Origin: Eretmocerus hayati
Taxonomy: Eukaryota; Arthropoda; Insecta; Hymenoptera; Aphelinidae
DNA length: 64,000 nucleotides
Assembly (NCBI GenBank): GCA_029851415.1
Contig: CM056744.1
Coordinates: 56,011,797 to 56,075,796, forward strand
Direction of reading: 5' to 3'
Shown: positions 54,901-63,245 of the stretch, piece by piece
How the letters are laid out: each line of letters opens with the position of its first letter
Numbering within the stretch: position 1 is the stretch's first letter
Program-made: the position numbers and the translations under genes
The notes under the pieces: model-generated
What the model was told of the DNA's origin: nothing
Seen by the model: only the letters and a program-made list of their open reading frames with translations
Database searches by the model: none

Positions 54901-57829
54901 ATTGCGTCGAATCAGGGTTATTGAAACCCATGTTGATTGGCTCGATTGTCTTTTCCGAATCTTCGGTGGTTACTTGATTTTGTTCTTTCATTGATGTACC
55001 CAGACTCTCGTTTGAATTTGAATTTTCGTATTGTGTATTCCCGAATATCTGTATATTCCTCTGAGAAAGGGGTTTTTCACTCTCTGCTATAGGTCTCTTG
55101 ATAGTTGTGTCTTTGTTTGGTGTGCTCGTAATTTGAATTTCTGCTCTGATGTCTTGTTCGTTTCTCAATCGTTTCAAAGAGTCCATGTCATTTTGAGCTT
55201 GGCTTAATATCGGTTCGGCGCCCGGATGATCATCGATTTCTCTCAACATTGTACACAATGGAAAATTTTGTCCCGTACGTCCCCTTGACCCTTTGGGTCG
55301 CATCATGCGTTCTGCATTGGCCGCTCCACTCCATTCTTCGTCTTCATCTTCATCCTCATCATCGTCTGAGAAAGGGTCACTCGAGTCACTATCATAGTGG
55401 GCTTTCTTCTTTTGTGATGGATTACCTGAATTTTCTGTAGGATTCGACTCGTCCCATAATATTCTATTCTCGTCGTTCGCTTCATCCCTTCTTCGTTTGT
55501 GACTTCGAGTCTCTACGACCAGCACCCTCGCACTGGCGAGCTTCGCTGCTTCTTCTTGTTCTTGCTTTTCTGCTAACTGATACAATTCCACCGTTGGGCG
55601 CTCTGGGTTTTCTTCGCCTTCATTCAAAACAATATTCCTTGAAAGGGCATCAGCATGGGCATTCTTATCAGCCCTTCTATATACGATTTCGAAGTCTAGG
55701 CCTCTCAATGCGGCCTTTAGCCTATTAAATCTCAAATCTGGCTTCTTTGTGTTGTGATAGTGCTTCAAGGGTTCATGATCTGTCACTACTAGAAACTTTT
55801 TCCCGTATAAAAAATGATGGAATTGCTCTGTACCGAATACTACGGCCAAGAGCTCTTTCTCATAAATACTCCAGTAATACTCGCTACCCCTGAGGGCTCT
55901 TGATGCATACGCACAGGGCTGATCTTGCCCTAAGGTACCAATACTGAGAATTGCTGCCACCCCATAATTACTGGCATCTGTACTAAGAATCAGAGAGTCT
56001 GATTGTGTTGGACATGCGAGGACCGGCTCTTGGCATAGTGCTTCGCGCAATTTCTCGAAGGCCTTTTGCTGGTCTTCCCCCCATTCGAATTTCACATCCT
56101 TCCGTAATAGTTTGTTGAGTGGATATGCTATGTCTGCAAAGCCTTTGACAAACCGGCGGTAGTACGAGGCGAGGCCCAGGAATTGTTTGACTTTTTTTGC
56201 TGTCGTGGGTGTTGGATATTTGCGTACTGCTTCTATCTTTTTGGGGTCCATACGGATCTTACCATTCCCTGCTATGTGACCTAAAATACTCGCTTCTCGC
56301 TGGAGGTACTGACATTTTGAAGGTTCTACGGTCATGTTTGCTTCATCAAGTCGTCTCAGGACTTCTCTAAAGAGTTTCCCATGGCTTTGCAGATCCGGGG
56401 CTGTTATGATTATATCATCGAGATACACGTATACTCCAGAGGACCCCAGTAAAGAGCCTAGGACCTTTTCAATAGCTCGTTCAAAAGTGGCTGGACTATT
56501 ACGGAGTCCCATCGCCATCCTGGACCACATGAAGAGCCCGGAGCTCGAGCTAAATGAGGTCCTAAATTTCGAGTCTTCCGACATGGGAATTTGCCAAAAT
56601 CCCTGGCGCAAATCGATTGCCGTTATATATTTCGCGTTTGCAACGCTTTCTATGATGTCTGTAGTGATTGGAATAGGGTAGCTATCGGCTACTGTGATTG
56701 CATTCAATTGGCGAAAATCTACCACCATGCGCCATCGCACTTTCCCGTTTGCATCTGGTTTCTTCTTCACAATCCACATCGGGCTTGAATATGGAGAATC
56801 CGATTTTTCAATTATTCCTGCTTCTAATAACTCTTTGATCTGTCTTTCCATCTCTTCCCTGATCTCTTGGGGGTATCTGTATCTTCTCACTTTTATGGGT
56901 TTGTCGCTGGTTAATACAATTTTGTGTGATGCTACGTGCGTAGCTTTAAGTTTTTCCCCTGGTAGTCCGAATACCCCTGGTCTTTCTCGAATGAGTTCCT
57001 TGACATGCTCGATCTCCTCTTCATTCAACCCTTCCAATGTTTTAGGATCAATTCTTTCGAACACTTTCGTGGCTCGGTCCTTTGTTTCATCGGCTTCAGT
57101 TTTTCGTACCTCGATATACTCTTCAGCGTGTTTCCCATTCTGTTCCCTGTTTTGGGGGTCGAATGTCTCTCCCAACTGCACGATCCCGAGATCCTCGAAG
57201 TCGACTTCTGCGGTCTCTGATTCGATATCTGATTCGTCCAAATATGCGGGGTATTCATACGATTCTTCCCCGGTATTCTCTTCTGTGACGTCTTGAAATG
57301 GAACTACTGACTCTGAATCTTGAAAATTGCTCAACTCCTTTTTCCCTGTACTCGTCATCTGGGCGTATTTCACTTGTAGAGTGTCAGTTGGGGTCTCGGG
57401 CCCTTCCTTTCTGATAAATGGGATTATCAAATTCGCAAATTGAAGGCACTTTGCTTTAGCGTCTAATACTCCCCCGTGTTTTTCAAACTCGCGCCATCCC
57501 AGAAGTCCATCGGTGTGTATAGCAAAGGTGTCCGATACTATATGCACTTCGCAGTCTAATCCATCAAGATTCATATTAATCCTTCCAAGCGTTAAGCATT
57601 CTCCTGCCGTGACCCCACTAATAGATATGATATAATTCTCGTCTATAGGCGTCCCTTCTTTCAGGCAGCGTTTTTTCAGAAGCGTAACATCCGCTCCCGT
57701 GTCGGCGTAAAATTTACAAGGTCCGTTCCTAAATTTCTCGCATTTCAATTCGACTATTGGATGTTTTCTTTCACTCGATTCGCATAAACGTATAGAAACG
57801 TGACGTCTTGGTATTTTATTATCCTTCAA
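51956..57829 (-). CDS. pol: Pol polyprotein: protease, RT, RNase H, OTU-like domain, integrase
   Basis: The 1957-residue frame lacks an initiating ATG at its head, and begins in the -1 frame inside the gag stop (AATTGA), so frameshifting is likely. Domains in order: aspartic protease with DTGA (residues 43-46); Gypsy RT with YLDD (about 469-472); RNase H with STDAS (about 615). A polar linker of some 450 residues, rich in Asp, Glu and Asn, follows. Next is an OTU-like cysteine protease domain with GNCLFYTL (Cys about 1256) and KHYTPL (His about 1352). The integrase has an HHCC zinc motif, catalytic MDFVG, TDQGSHF and a SIERMH Glu, and a VGPCEI box like the GPY/F module. Usual Gypsy Pol is about 1000-1200 residues, so the linker and OTU region account for the extra length. 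No stops interrupt it. Confidence 0.93.
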   Translation of the reverse strand: MKDNKIPRRHVSIRLCESSERKHPIVELKCEKFRNGPCKFYADTGADVTLLKKRCLKEGTPIDENYIISISGVTAGECLTLGRINMNLDGLDCEVHIVSDTFAIHTDGLLGWREFEKHGGVLDAKAKCLQFANLIIPFIRKEGPETPTDTLQVKYAQMTSTGKKELSNFQDSESVVPFQDVTEENTGEESYEYPAYLDESDIESETAEVDFEDLGIVQLGETFDPQNREQNGKHAEEYIEVRKTEADETKDRATKVFERIDPKTLEGLNEEEIEHVKELIRERPGVFGLPGEKLKATHVASHKIVLTSDKPIKVRRYRYPQEIREEMERQIKELLEAGIIEKSDSPYSSPMWIVKKKPDANGKVRWRMVVDFRQLNAITVADSYPIPITTDIIESVANAKYITAIDLRQGFWQIPMSEDSKFRTSFSSSSGLFMWSRMAMGLRNSPATFERAIEKVLGSLLGSSGVYVYLDDIIITAPDLQSHGKLFREVLRRLDEANMTVEPSKCQYLQREASILGHIAGNGKIRMDPKKIEAVRKYPTPTTAKKVKQFLGLASYYRRFVKGFADIAYPLNKLLRKDVKFEWGEDQQKAFEKLREALCQEPVLACPTQSDSLILSTDASNYGVAAILSIGTLGQDQPCAYASRALRGSEYYWSIYEKELLAVVFGTEQFHHFLYGKKFLVVTDHEPLKHYHNTKKPDLRFNRLKAALRGLDFEIVYRRADKNAHADALSRNIVLNEGEENPERPTVELYQLAEKQEQEEAAKLASARVLVVETRSHKRRRDEANDENRILWDESNPTENSGNPSQKKKAHYDSDSSDPFSDDDEDEDEDEEWSGAANAERMMRPKGSRGRTGQNFPLCTMLREIDDHPGAEPILSQAQNDMDSLKRLRNEQDIRAEIQITSTPNKDTTIKRPIAESEKPLSQRNIQIFGNTQYENSNSNESLGTSMKEQNQVTTEDSEKTIEPINMGFNNPDSTQYVNLPEQNSDCENSTNENQRVETRSEHDEETSRDRHLTWKVERFEDRRNTGVQILVWTNSQARSSTSRVNINDMRRSEIGTIPLPTTQPEAEGTKAPYKDIRNQFELPEYQPVVNLTQLEDFQGDITMKDQFENDPSHESPMHNRTDEQMQPLSETAAVSANEENPEPEHAKMTPVEPNNIHERHMADNLTPLPESRVSDLEHTPRPPATPETSMTDSKVKDPQVQDLSWDYTGTFSKSEDQTNSSIVRFQNYEEHDECAQPSYAFFHDTKINSKPPGNCLFYTLIKIFGWEMSALQLRQVLLNSRHLPFCGDPAAAVAILTSQTAYGDGDTVFIFSREFNVNICVHLQCDDRFRYAHFRAHDQNEFIHVHLRGKHYTPLINMGIRKHAGIADESLPAEFFAVDMEVDEPILKENEVLQPSDDGPPGDGQIIDEQETIRENRLNKRDNAMTRYLTAEARGPQEIPSWVVNEEEIDVFTGVKLVNDHPFSHIDNLVYTIPANMCTESEVLNSLIERRYLGQDELLSQGRSVGEIIVSEYRQVKLFGLVIKNTTYSEALKPDITTVLKLLRELVISKGIKSIGIIRDLAMLNKNKWGYFIEQCNRIFRKLTISIVLYKNNLPVPPEQERYRIIKEYHESSIGGHKGITKTYDRLASEFYWPNMQADVRIFVRGCATCQTDKLVRVKTKMPMVITDTPMIPFEKISMDFVGPKNPTKRGNIYILTIQDCFSKFCVLTPTTEATAVTVAKVLMEHFICYYGLPVSILTDQGSHFMGKVFEEFARIFRINRLLCSSYHPQSNGSIERMHHTLNEYLAMYLNEHTEWDELLPQAQHSLNTMTRENSGYSPHELVFGRRARMPSSFPPRDQLITYDEYLADMTKAFTELRTLSAMSQLRSKFKSKFYKDQKINPKFFREGETVYLLKEPRHGKGDKHYVGPCEILEVDYESNNARIQKGDKTRVVHIDKLKNCHSSEDDSLNRGQEEH

Positions 57830-60800
57830 TTGTTGCTGCTCGACGTCTGGGATTGGCGTCGAGCATCCTGGGAGTTTAAATGATTGTTTTGTTCGTTATT
57901 GATCCCCTGATTTGATGGCTGATTCTCTGACCGCGGCACCGAAGGGCCCCTATCATCAATTCTTGTATCATATCCATCGTTTCGTCCGCGAGTATCATTC
58001 CTGTAATTATTAGTCTGCCGGTAACTTCTACTCCCACCTTGATAATTCAGATAATTAGATCGATTGTTTCCAGAGTAATCCTGGCGCCCCCCGTTATTGA
58101 AACCTCGATTATAATTTCGATCCCTGCTGTTGACCCTATTATCACTATTATTGCGATTATTAGTATATCGATATCCATTATTATTGTAGCGAGGATAATT
58201 TCGATTCTCGTTCCGGTTATCAAATTCATAGTCACGTCTACTTCCAGAGTTGCTGTAATAGTTCCGATCTCTGTTATTGTAATTTCTCGGATAGCGTCTA
58301 TCATCCTGAAATTCTTCAGCTCGTGAACCGTCTCGACGTGAGTATTGATTCGGCGATCCATTGAATTGGTTATTAAGGCTCGGGCGTTCTTGGGTTGGAA
58401 AACGAGATCCGCTTGAGCTTCGAGCATTTCGTGGCAAATCTCGTGGGCGCTCTATCTGATTTTTTACGACTAAACCGGAATCAACGGCTCCTTTGAGGGA
58501 GCGGCACTCGCCTATGTCGTGACCCGAAACGCGGCAGTAATTGCAAAATTTCGAATCCCGCTGTTTTTTTGAACATTCTCTCTCAAAATGCCCCTTTGCT
58601 CGACAATATCGGCATTCATCGGAGGCTGTAGCTAGTCTAATCGTTGCTGTTTCCTGAGTCGACGCGTTACCCGTGCGTGTCTCCCGTAGTTTCTTTTCTA
58701 CAAAAGCTTCGATGAGTGGCATCAGTCCGTCCACGTTGCCCGAAGGTCTCTCCATTGAAAACAATGCGCGAGCGCTCGTTTTATTCTCGAAACTCACGGC
58801 CTCTGAAATGGCCTCTCGTAACGTTTTGGGATTCGTCGATCGGACCTGATGTTGAAGTGCTCCCGCTAAGCCAAACATGAACTGTTGCAGGGCCTCTGCA
58901 TCTGCATTGTATTTGTATGTCTTGCGTTCCCATTCTTCTAATTTCTGATCAGAGTCATAAACGTTTAGCAGGCGATTATGCAGCGTCTGTACTCGTAAGC
59001 CGTAGTCCCCTGCTCCTTCTCCTGGTCTCTGCTGAATCAATTTCAATTCGGCTAATACGCGGTCCGCACCGCCAACTCCACTATATTGCGTTGTCATATC
59101 GGCTAACAGTCGTTCTACTGAGCTATATTGAGTAAGTCGGGCTATGTACCCTTCAGCTGCTCGGCCTTTAAGTTTACTCGCGAGTGCAGAGAGAATCCAG
59201 GGTTCGGCTTCCGAGCCATATTCTTCGACTATGTACCGAACCGATTTGCAAAATAATGCTAGCATATCTGGATTACCATCGTACGACATAATCTGATTCA
59301 ATGCTTGATGTAACGGAAGGCGGAATTTTGATCCGTATTTTCGATCGCTACCGTATGCATCAACTACGTTTCGCGCCTTGCACTGGCGTATTTGCACGTC
59401 CGTGTTTGTTCCAAACTTTTTAACAGTATCATTTCCGCCTGACGGGAGCTCCGTCGCCTGTGTGTCGGGGAAGTCGTCATCAGTCTCGTAGTACTCCTCT
59501 GGTTCTTGAGGAGCTGGTTCATGATTCGAGCAACATGGCTTATTGATTCTATTATTGATTCGACTCGCGTTGGCTGCGTTGTTACATTTTGGGCCGTTCG
59601 CATTGGCTTCTGCATGACCTACATGGGTGTGACAAGTGTGCGTCGGCTGATTGTCTTGGAGTCGCTGTCCAATAATACGTCGTCCAATAGTCTCCCGCGA
59701 ACCGATTTGACTCGAATGATCGGAATTATATCCCTTCCGTCCCTGAAATTGGTCGTCCTTCCGATTTTCTTGATGGACAGTTGCACGCATGCCCTCATTT
59801 TGATTAGCTCGTGCTGAGTTTTGCTCGGCAAAGATCCGACTCTGGCTGTTTGCTTGAGAATCCATACTTCTTAGATCCTGTCTTTGAAGTCGGGTGAAAT
59901 TGGGTTCTTCACAGAACTGAGCATCCTGATCGGTGGATCGGTGGCTACGATTCTGATCATTAGTCCTCAATTCTATCGCATTCAAGTTCCGAGGGAGGGG
60001 GTCCGTCTGTTGGACATTTTCAGGTTGTCCTTTCCATCCGAAAGGGCGGAAAGCCAGAGTGTGGCGCTCTTCTTCCATACCTTGCGGTCGGTATTGAGAG
60101 CTCCACGATTGATTCTTCTCCCAAGGCAGTCCTTCGCCCATCAGAGGGCGGCAGCCAAGATCCTGATCTTTGAATTGTACTCGCGTCATGTCTCTGCCCG
60201 CGCCGTCCGTAGTTCGGTTATTGGACCAAGAAGCTCCCCCACTAACCGCATTCCCCGTATTCATCGGGTGGTCTGTCCATATGTCAGGGCTACCATCGAA
60301 TGACAGCCGTCTTCGGACCGGTTTGACTCTTTCGGTGGTCTGATCGTCGTAACGCGAGGACTCTGCATTCATCTGCGACGTTTTGAATTGTTCATATTCT
60401 TCAAAAAAGACGTTAGACGCAGGCATGGGTGTTTTGGGTCGTGTCCCCGTTGCAATTTGCTGTTTTTCCAAGTGGAGTTTCAATGATTCTAAGAGCGTTA
60501 CTTCTTTTTCCGAAAGAAACTCCGGGAGGGTAGAAAGAGTTCGGCTCAGATCTCGTATCGCCAGTTCCATATGCATTCCGCCGGGGTTTTCGAGTCCCAG
60601 ATCGGCGGACATGAGCGCAAAGTAAGCAGTGCGCGCTCTCTCGTCGCCTTTCTCCATCCCGTCATAATAGCGTAATTTCAGCTGAGAGATATCGAGAATT
60701 TCATGTTCTTCTGGTTCAGATTCGCCCCCCGTAGCTCCCTGCTGGTCGGGATTCAGTTCCTCAGCAACGCTGCTCGTTACGTTTTCGGCAGATACCGGAG

Positions 60801-60831
60801 GTCGGTCATCATTCTTACGGCTTTTCGCCAT
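57826..60831 (-). CDS. gag: Gag polyprotein of the giant element
   Basis: A 1001-residue structural polyprotein expected to form the capsid that packages element RNA. I start it at the ATG at 60831 (context ACAATGG, protein MAKSRKND...) because the open frame upstream begins at a GTG inside a splice-donor sequence and has no other Met. The first 500 residues are polar and poorly conserved. A Gypsy-type capsid domain follows around residues 510-720 (RLPLHQALNQIMSYDG and onward). Two CCHC zinc knuckles, CRYCRAKGHFEREC and CNYCRVSGHDIGEC, then bind RNA around residues 780-820. The tail is rich in Arg, Asn, Tyr and Ser. It overlaps pol by four bases with pol in the -1 frame. It is much longer than usual insect Gypsy Gag (about 400-500 residues). 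Confidence 0.92.
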   Translation of the reverse strand: MAKSRKNDDRPPVSAENVTSSVAEELNPDQQGATGGESEPEEHEILDISQLKLRYYDGMEKGDERARTAYFALMSADLGLENPGGMHMELAIRDLSRTLSTLPEFLSEKEVTLLESLKLHLEKQQIATGTRPKTPMPASNVFFEEYEQFKTSQMNAESSRYDDQTTERVKPVRRRLSFDGSPDIWTDHPMNTGNAVSGGASWSNNRTTDGAGRDMTRVQFKDQDLGCRPLMGEGLPWEKNQSWSSQYRPQGMEEERHTLAFRPFGWKGQPENVQQTDPLPRNLNAIELRTNDQNRSHRSTDQDAQFCEEPNFTRLQRQDLRSMDSQANSQSRIFAEQNSARANQNEGMRATVHQENRKDDQFQGRKGYNSDHSSQIGSRETIGRRIIGQRLQDNQPTHTCHTHVGHAEANANGPKCNNAANASRINNRINKPCCSNHEPAPQEPEEYYETDDDFPDTQATELPSGGNDTVKKFGTNTDVQIRQCKARNVVDAYGSDRKYGSKFRLPLHQALNQIMSYDGNPDMLALFCKSVRYIVEEYGSEAEPWILSALASKLKGRAAEGYIARLTQYSSVERLLADMTTQYSGVGGADRVLAELKLIQQRPGEGAGDYGLRVQTLHNRLLNVYDSDQKLEEWERKTYKYNADAEALQQFMFGLAGALQHQVRSTNPKTLREAISEAVSFENKTSARALFSMERPSGNVDGLMPLIEAFVEKKLRETRTGNASTQETATIRLATASDECRYCRAKGHFERECSKKQRDSKFCNYCRVSGHDIGECRSLKGAVDSGLVVKNQIERPRDLPRNARSSSGSRFPTQERPSLNNQFNGSPNQYSRRDGSRAEEFQDDRRYPRNYNNRDRNYYSNSGSRRDYEFDNRNENRNYPRYNNNGYRYTNNRNNSDNRVNSRDRNYNRGFNNGGRQDYSGNNRSNYLNYQGGSRSYRQTNNYRNDTRGRNDGYDTRIDDRGPSVPRSENQPSNQGINNEQNNHLNSQDARRQSQTSSSNN

Positions 60832-61401
60832 TGTGTCGCGCTCGCTTATGAATCTATTCAACTGTATGGCGGCTAGTTTCTCACGCGCTAGTCCCAGAAT
60901 GCACAGGCGAGAGACAGGTGACAGATGACGCGTGAATTCAAAGTTCTCAATGTTGGTTGAGCGGATACTCACAAATTATCAACTTACGTGATGTAATTTT
61001 CTATAAAAACAGACACTCGATTTGCTATTCGCAAGGGAATGAGTCGACAGTACGTTATTGTTTATAAACCTAGTTTCTGTAGAATCTAGAGTCAGGATCG
61101 ATTCAAATGATAGCGATTTACTATTCGCGTGATAAGTTTGAGGTAACTATTGAACGAAGAAAAGCTTCAATCCATACGCTAGTAATTCCGGAAAAGAGTC
61201 CTTGCCTCGCGACTCTCCCCACGAGGGACGTATAGTTGGGTGTAATAAAAACTACTCACCCTGTAGCTGCGAGAATGAAAATCAGGAAGATCTGCATGAA
61301 CATCCTCTCGGATCCTTCCGTGGAGTCTGTAGTCTGCTGCTGTACGATGTATAAAAACGCGGCACGGTTGACGCGATATAATTATCTGTAACCTTCAAAC
61401 A
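60832..61401 (-). other. 5' leader of the giant element
   Basis: Non-coding leader between PBS and gag ATG. Two good splice donors occur in the sense direction, GTAAGT (starting at 60987) and GTGAGT (starting at 60972); either could be used to make a spliced env transcript. A packaging signal probably lies here but cannot be recognised by sequence. Confidence 0.5.
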
Positions 61402-61421
61402 GATTCCCGGCCGATGCACCA
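61402..61421 (-). promoter_or_regulatory. Primer-binding site for tRNA-Gly(GCC)
   Basis: On the minus strand the 20 bases starting TGGTGCATCGGCC lie four bases inside the 5' LTR. On the plus strand they read as the 3' end of animal tRNA-Gly(GCC), including the CCA tail. This identifies the primer for minus-strand DNA synthesis. Insect errantiviruses described so far mostly use Lys, Ser or Leu tRNAs, so Gly is a distinguishing trait. Confidence 0.85.
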
Positions 61422-61425
61422 GTTT

Positions 61426-61862
61426 TGTTACGATTTGAGGGTCCTTGAAATCTGTTTATCCGCTGAGTTATAAGACTCAGAAGATGGGTGAAGGTACAGC
61501 CAATGACAAACAAACGGTGGTTCAGCTTTATTGATGTTTATTCAGAGTAAGTATAAAACCCGAGAGAGAGACTAACTCGTAACTCTAAGACTCTAGAAAT
61601 ATCGACGAGGCCACCAATGGCTGCTTATACTCGTGATGTTAACTCTGTGACGATTCGTGTACGACTGTGAATCTAGAAGCTCCTTCTGGCAGAATCCCTC
61701 CGTATTTATACTCTTTCCCAGGCTGAGACTTCTCTTCATTCTATTTCAAGAGAGGGGTTGAACAGGTTAGAGCTTGCAGCAGCTCGAGGCTTGTGCCTGC
61801 CTCTCGCTCGAGGTCGGTCAACTTCATGCGGTAGCCGTTACGGCCAGGTATGAGCCGTAACA
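61426..61862 (-). repeat. 5' LTR of the giant element
   Basis: 437 bases, same termini and order of signals as the other copy, offset by exactly 37266 bases. It would drive the genomic transcript toward gag at its inner side. Confidence 0.95.
61703..61710 (-). promoter_or_regulatory. TATA box in 5' LTR
   Basis: TATAAATA on the minus strand. The same box is at 24437-24444 in the other LTR. It lies about 165 bases before the poly(A) signals, giving a plausible U3/R layout. Confidence 0.6.
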
Positions 61863-61866
61863 TTGT
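61863..61866. repeat. Target site duplication TTGT (right)
   Basis: Second copy of the duplication. It lies within the Helitron coding frame. Confidence 0.9.
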
Positions 61867-62724
61867 AAATACCCTTTTCATTCTTAACAACAGCTTTTAA
61901 AGTTGCAAAACTGAACGAATTGTTATAGAACCCTATCAAATGCCTGAAGATTAGATCATGAATCAGCATTTTTCTTAGTCTTGGATCATATCTACTTGGA
62001 GGGGATAAAATGATGTTCCCATCTCGGCAACGAGTAGATTTCATCTTTTCGTTCTTCCAAAAAACAGCACCACAATATTTGCAGGTGTGGTCTAAATTAC
62101 CGTAATCTGACACATACTTCAATTGTTTCTTACAATTATTGAACTTTCTTTTCTTTGTTCTGAATTTCACTTGGCCTCTCTTGACAAAATCAGGAATCTT
62201 TTCACTTTTTAGACGCCCGTAGTCAACAATGTGGTTAAGATCTCTTGGATTCCGGAAAATAGACTTTTTGGTATTCTCTGAAAGTTTCACCCTCGGCAAT
62301 TTTGACATAACTTTTTCGTACGGCATTGTCTTATTCTGATGGTCTATCTCCATCTTGATCTCAATTTGATCACACTTGTTCGTTGCAACTTCATTTTCGA
62401 GTCGTGAAACGTGATTCGTTTTGAATTTCTTTGAAGCAACGTTGAGAGAATGATATGATTTGAATTTCTCCTCAGGATAACCATATACAGAGTAAATGTT
62501 TGCCTCAAATCTCTGGAAAATGTGTGTAGGTCACCTTTCATGACATCATAATGACCAGAACTGTTATCTCGAGAGAAAATCAAGTCCAAGTACTTGTTTC
62601 CCTTACCAGATTTGAAGGAGAACAAGTCTTGAGTATCTCTGATATGCACGTAGACGTTAGTATCATAGAGTTCAGTGAAGGCTCTTATTTCAATCTCAGA
62701 GCCATGTATCTTATCTCTTGACAT
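61863..62724 (-). pseudogene. Helitron N-terminal part, separated by the LTR element insertion
   Basis: Two minus-strand frames (62724-62344 and 62353-61863) encode the upstream part of the same Helitron. The first carries an OTU-like tail with a GHYDVM His motif, as found at the N-terminus of some animal Helitrons. The second has a CKYCGAVFW zinc motif followed by the conserved segment that precedes the Rep domain. The reading frame resumes exactly at 24155 on the other side of the insertion: residues GIYN join IGIQGQ once the LTR element and one TTGT are removed. Frame changes between the two pieces show that the Helitron was already decaying. Confidence 0.8.
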
Positions 62725-62809
62725 AAATTGACAATACTGAACTGAATTGAAAATATATTTATAATACTCATTGCCTAGAATGAATTGCTTGTACCTTGAC
62801 CATTTCGAA

Positions 62810-63245
62810 GAATAGTATATTACGCAACAAGTGCGAGAAGGTCAATTTCCGCACAAGTTGCCAAACGAGTGCGAGAAGTTAATATTCACGCACACTTTGG
62901 AACTTCTCGCACAGCCAGAAGTTTCGAAGTGTGCGTGAATGTTACTTCTCGCGCGAGTTGGCGGCAACGTGTGCGGAAACTCCTCGCACGTGTTGCGTAT
63001 ACTATTTTTTGCAACTGTGCGCGAAGTTGTAATTAAATGCACCACTGTCCGAGCAAGATCATCTTGAGAACGAAGTTTTCAAGAAAGGCCAAATTCAGAG
63101 GGATGACGTGACATCATATTTTGGAACTGTGCGTGAATGAAAATGCATTAGAGCGAGAAGTTACATTTACGCACACTTCACCAGTGCGTAAATGTAAAAC
63201 TGTGCGAGAAGTCATTCACGCATTACTTCTCGCACTGTAAATAAT
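62810..63245. repeat. GTGCGAGAAG / GTGCGTAA motif cluster
   Basis: More than a dozen GTGCGAGAAGT-, GTGCGTAAA- or reverse-complement words in both orientations. It opens with GAATAGTATATTACGCAAC, shared with the clusters at 300-720 and about 1828. It directly follows the truncated end of the Helitron N-terminal frame. Confidence 0.6.

Larger units (their letters stand above)
24160..61862 (-). mobile_element. Giant LTR retroelement with env and about 25 kb of cargo genes
   Basis: Two 437-bp direct LTRs (24160-24596 and 61426-61862) bound 36.8 kb of internal DNA. The flanks show a 4-bp TTGT duplication, and the host Helitron frame is restored when the element is removed, so the whole 37.7 kb sits at one integration site. 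In sense order it reads 5' LTR, tRNA-Gly PBS, gag, pol, a long cargo region, env, 3' LTR. gag-pol are Metaviridae (Gypsy) type and env is F-type as in insect errantiviruses, which are normally about 7-9 kb. Apparent identity of the LTRs implies very recent integration. The cargo includes genes on both strands, those opposite to gag-pol bearing introns. A decayed LINE fragment within the cargo (37.7-38.4 kb) is older than the LTR pair. Confidence 0.93.

Noticed and set aside
52001..60625. Plus-strand frames opposite gag and pol
   Set aside because: They are shadows of the strongly supported minus-strand gag and pol.
24597..61425. Cargo as unrelated host DNA between two solo LTRs
   Set aside because: Outer flanks carry one shared TSD and restore a single Helitron frame, which two independent LTR insertions would not produce.
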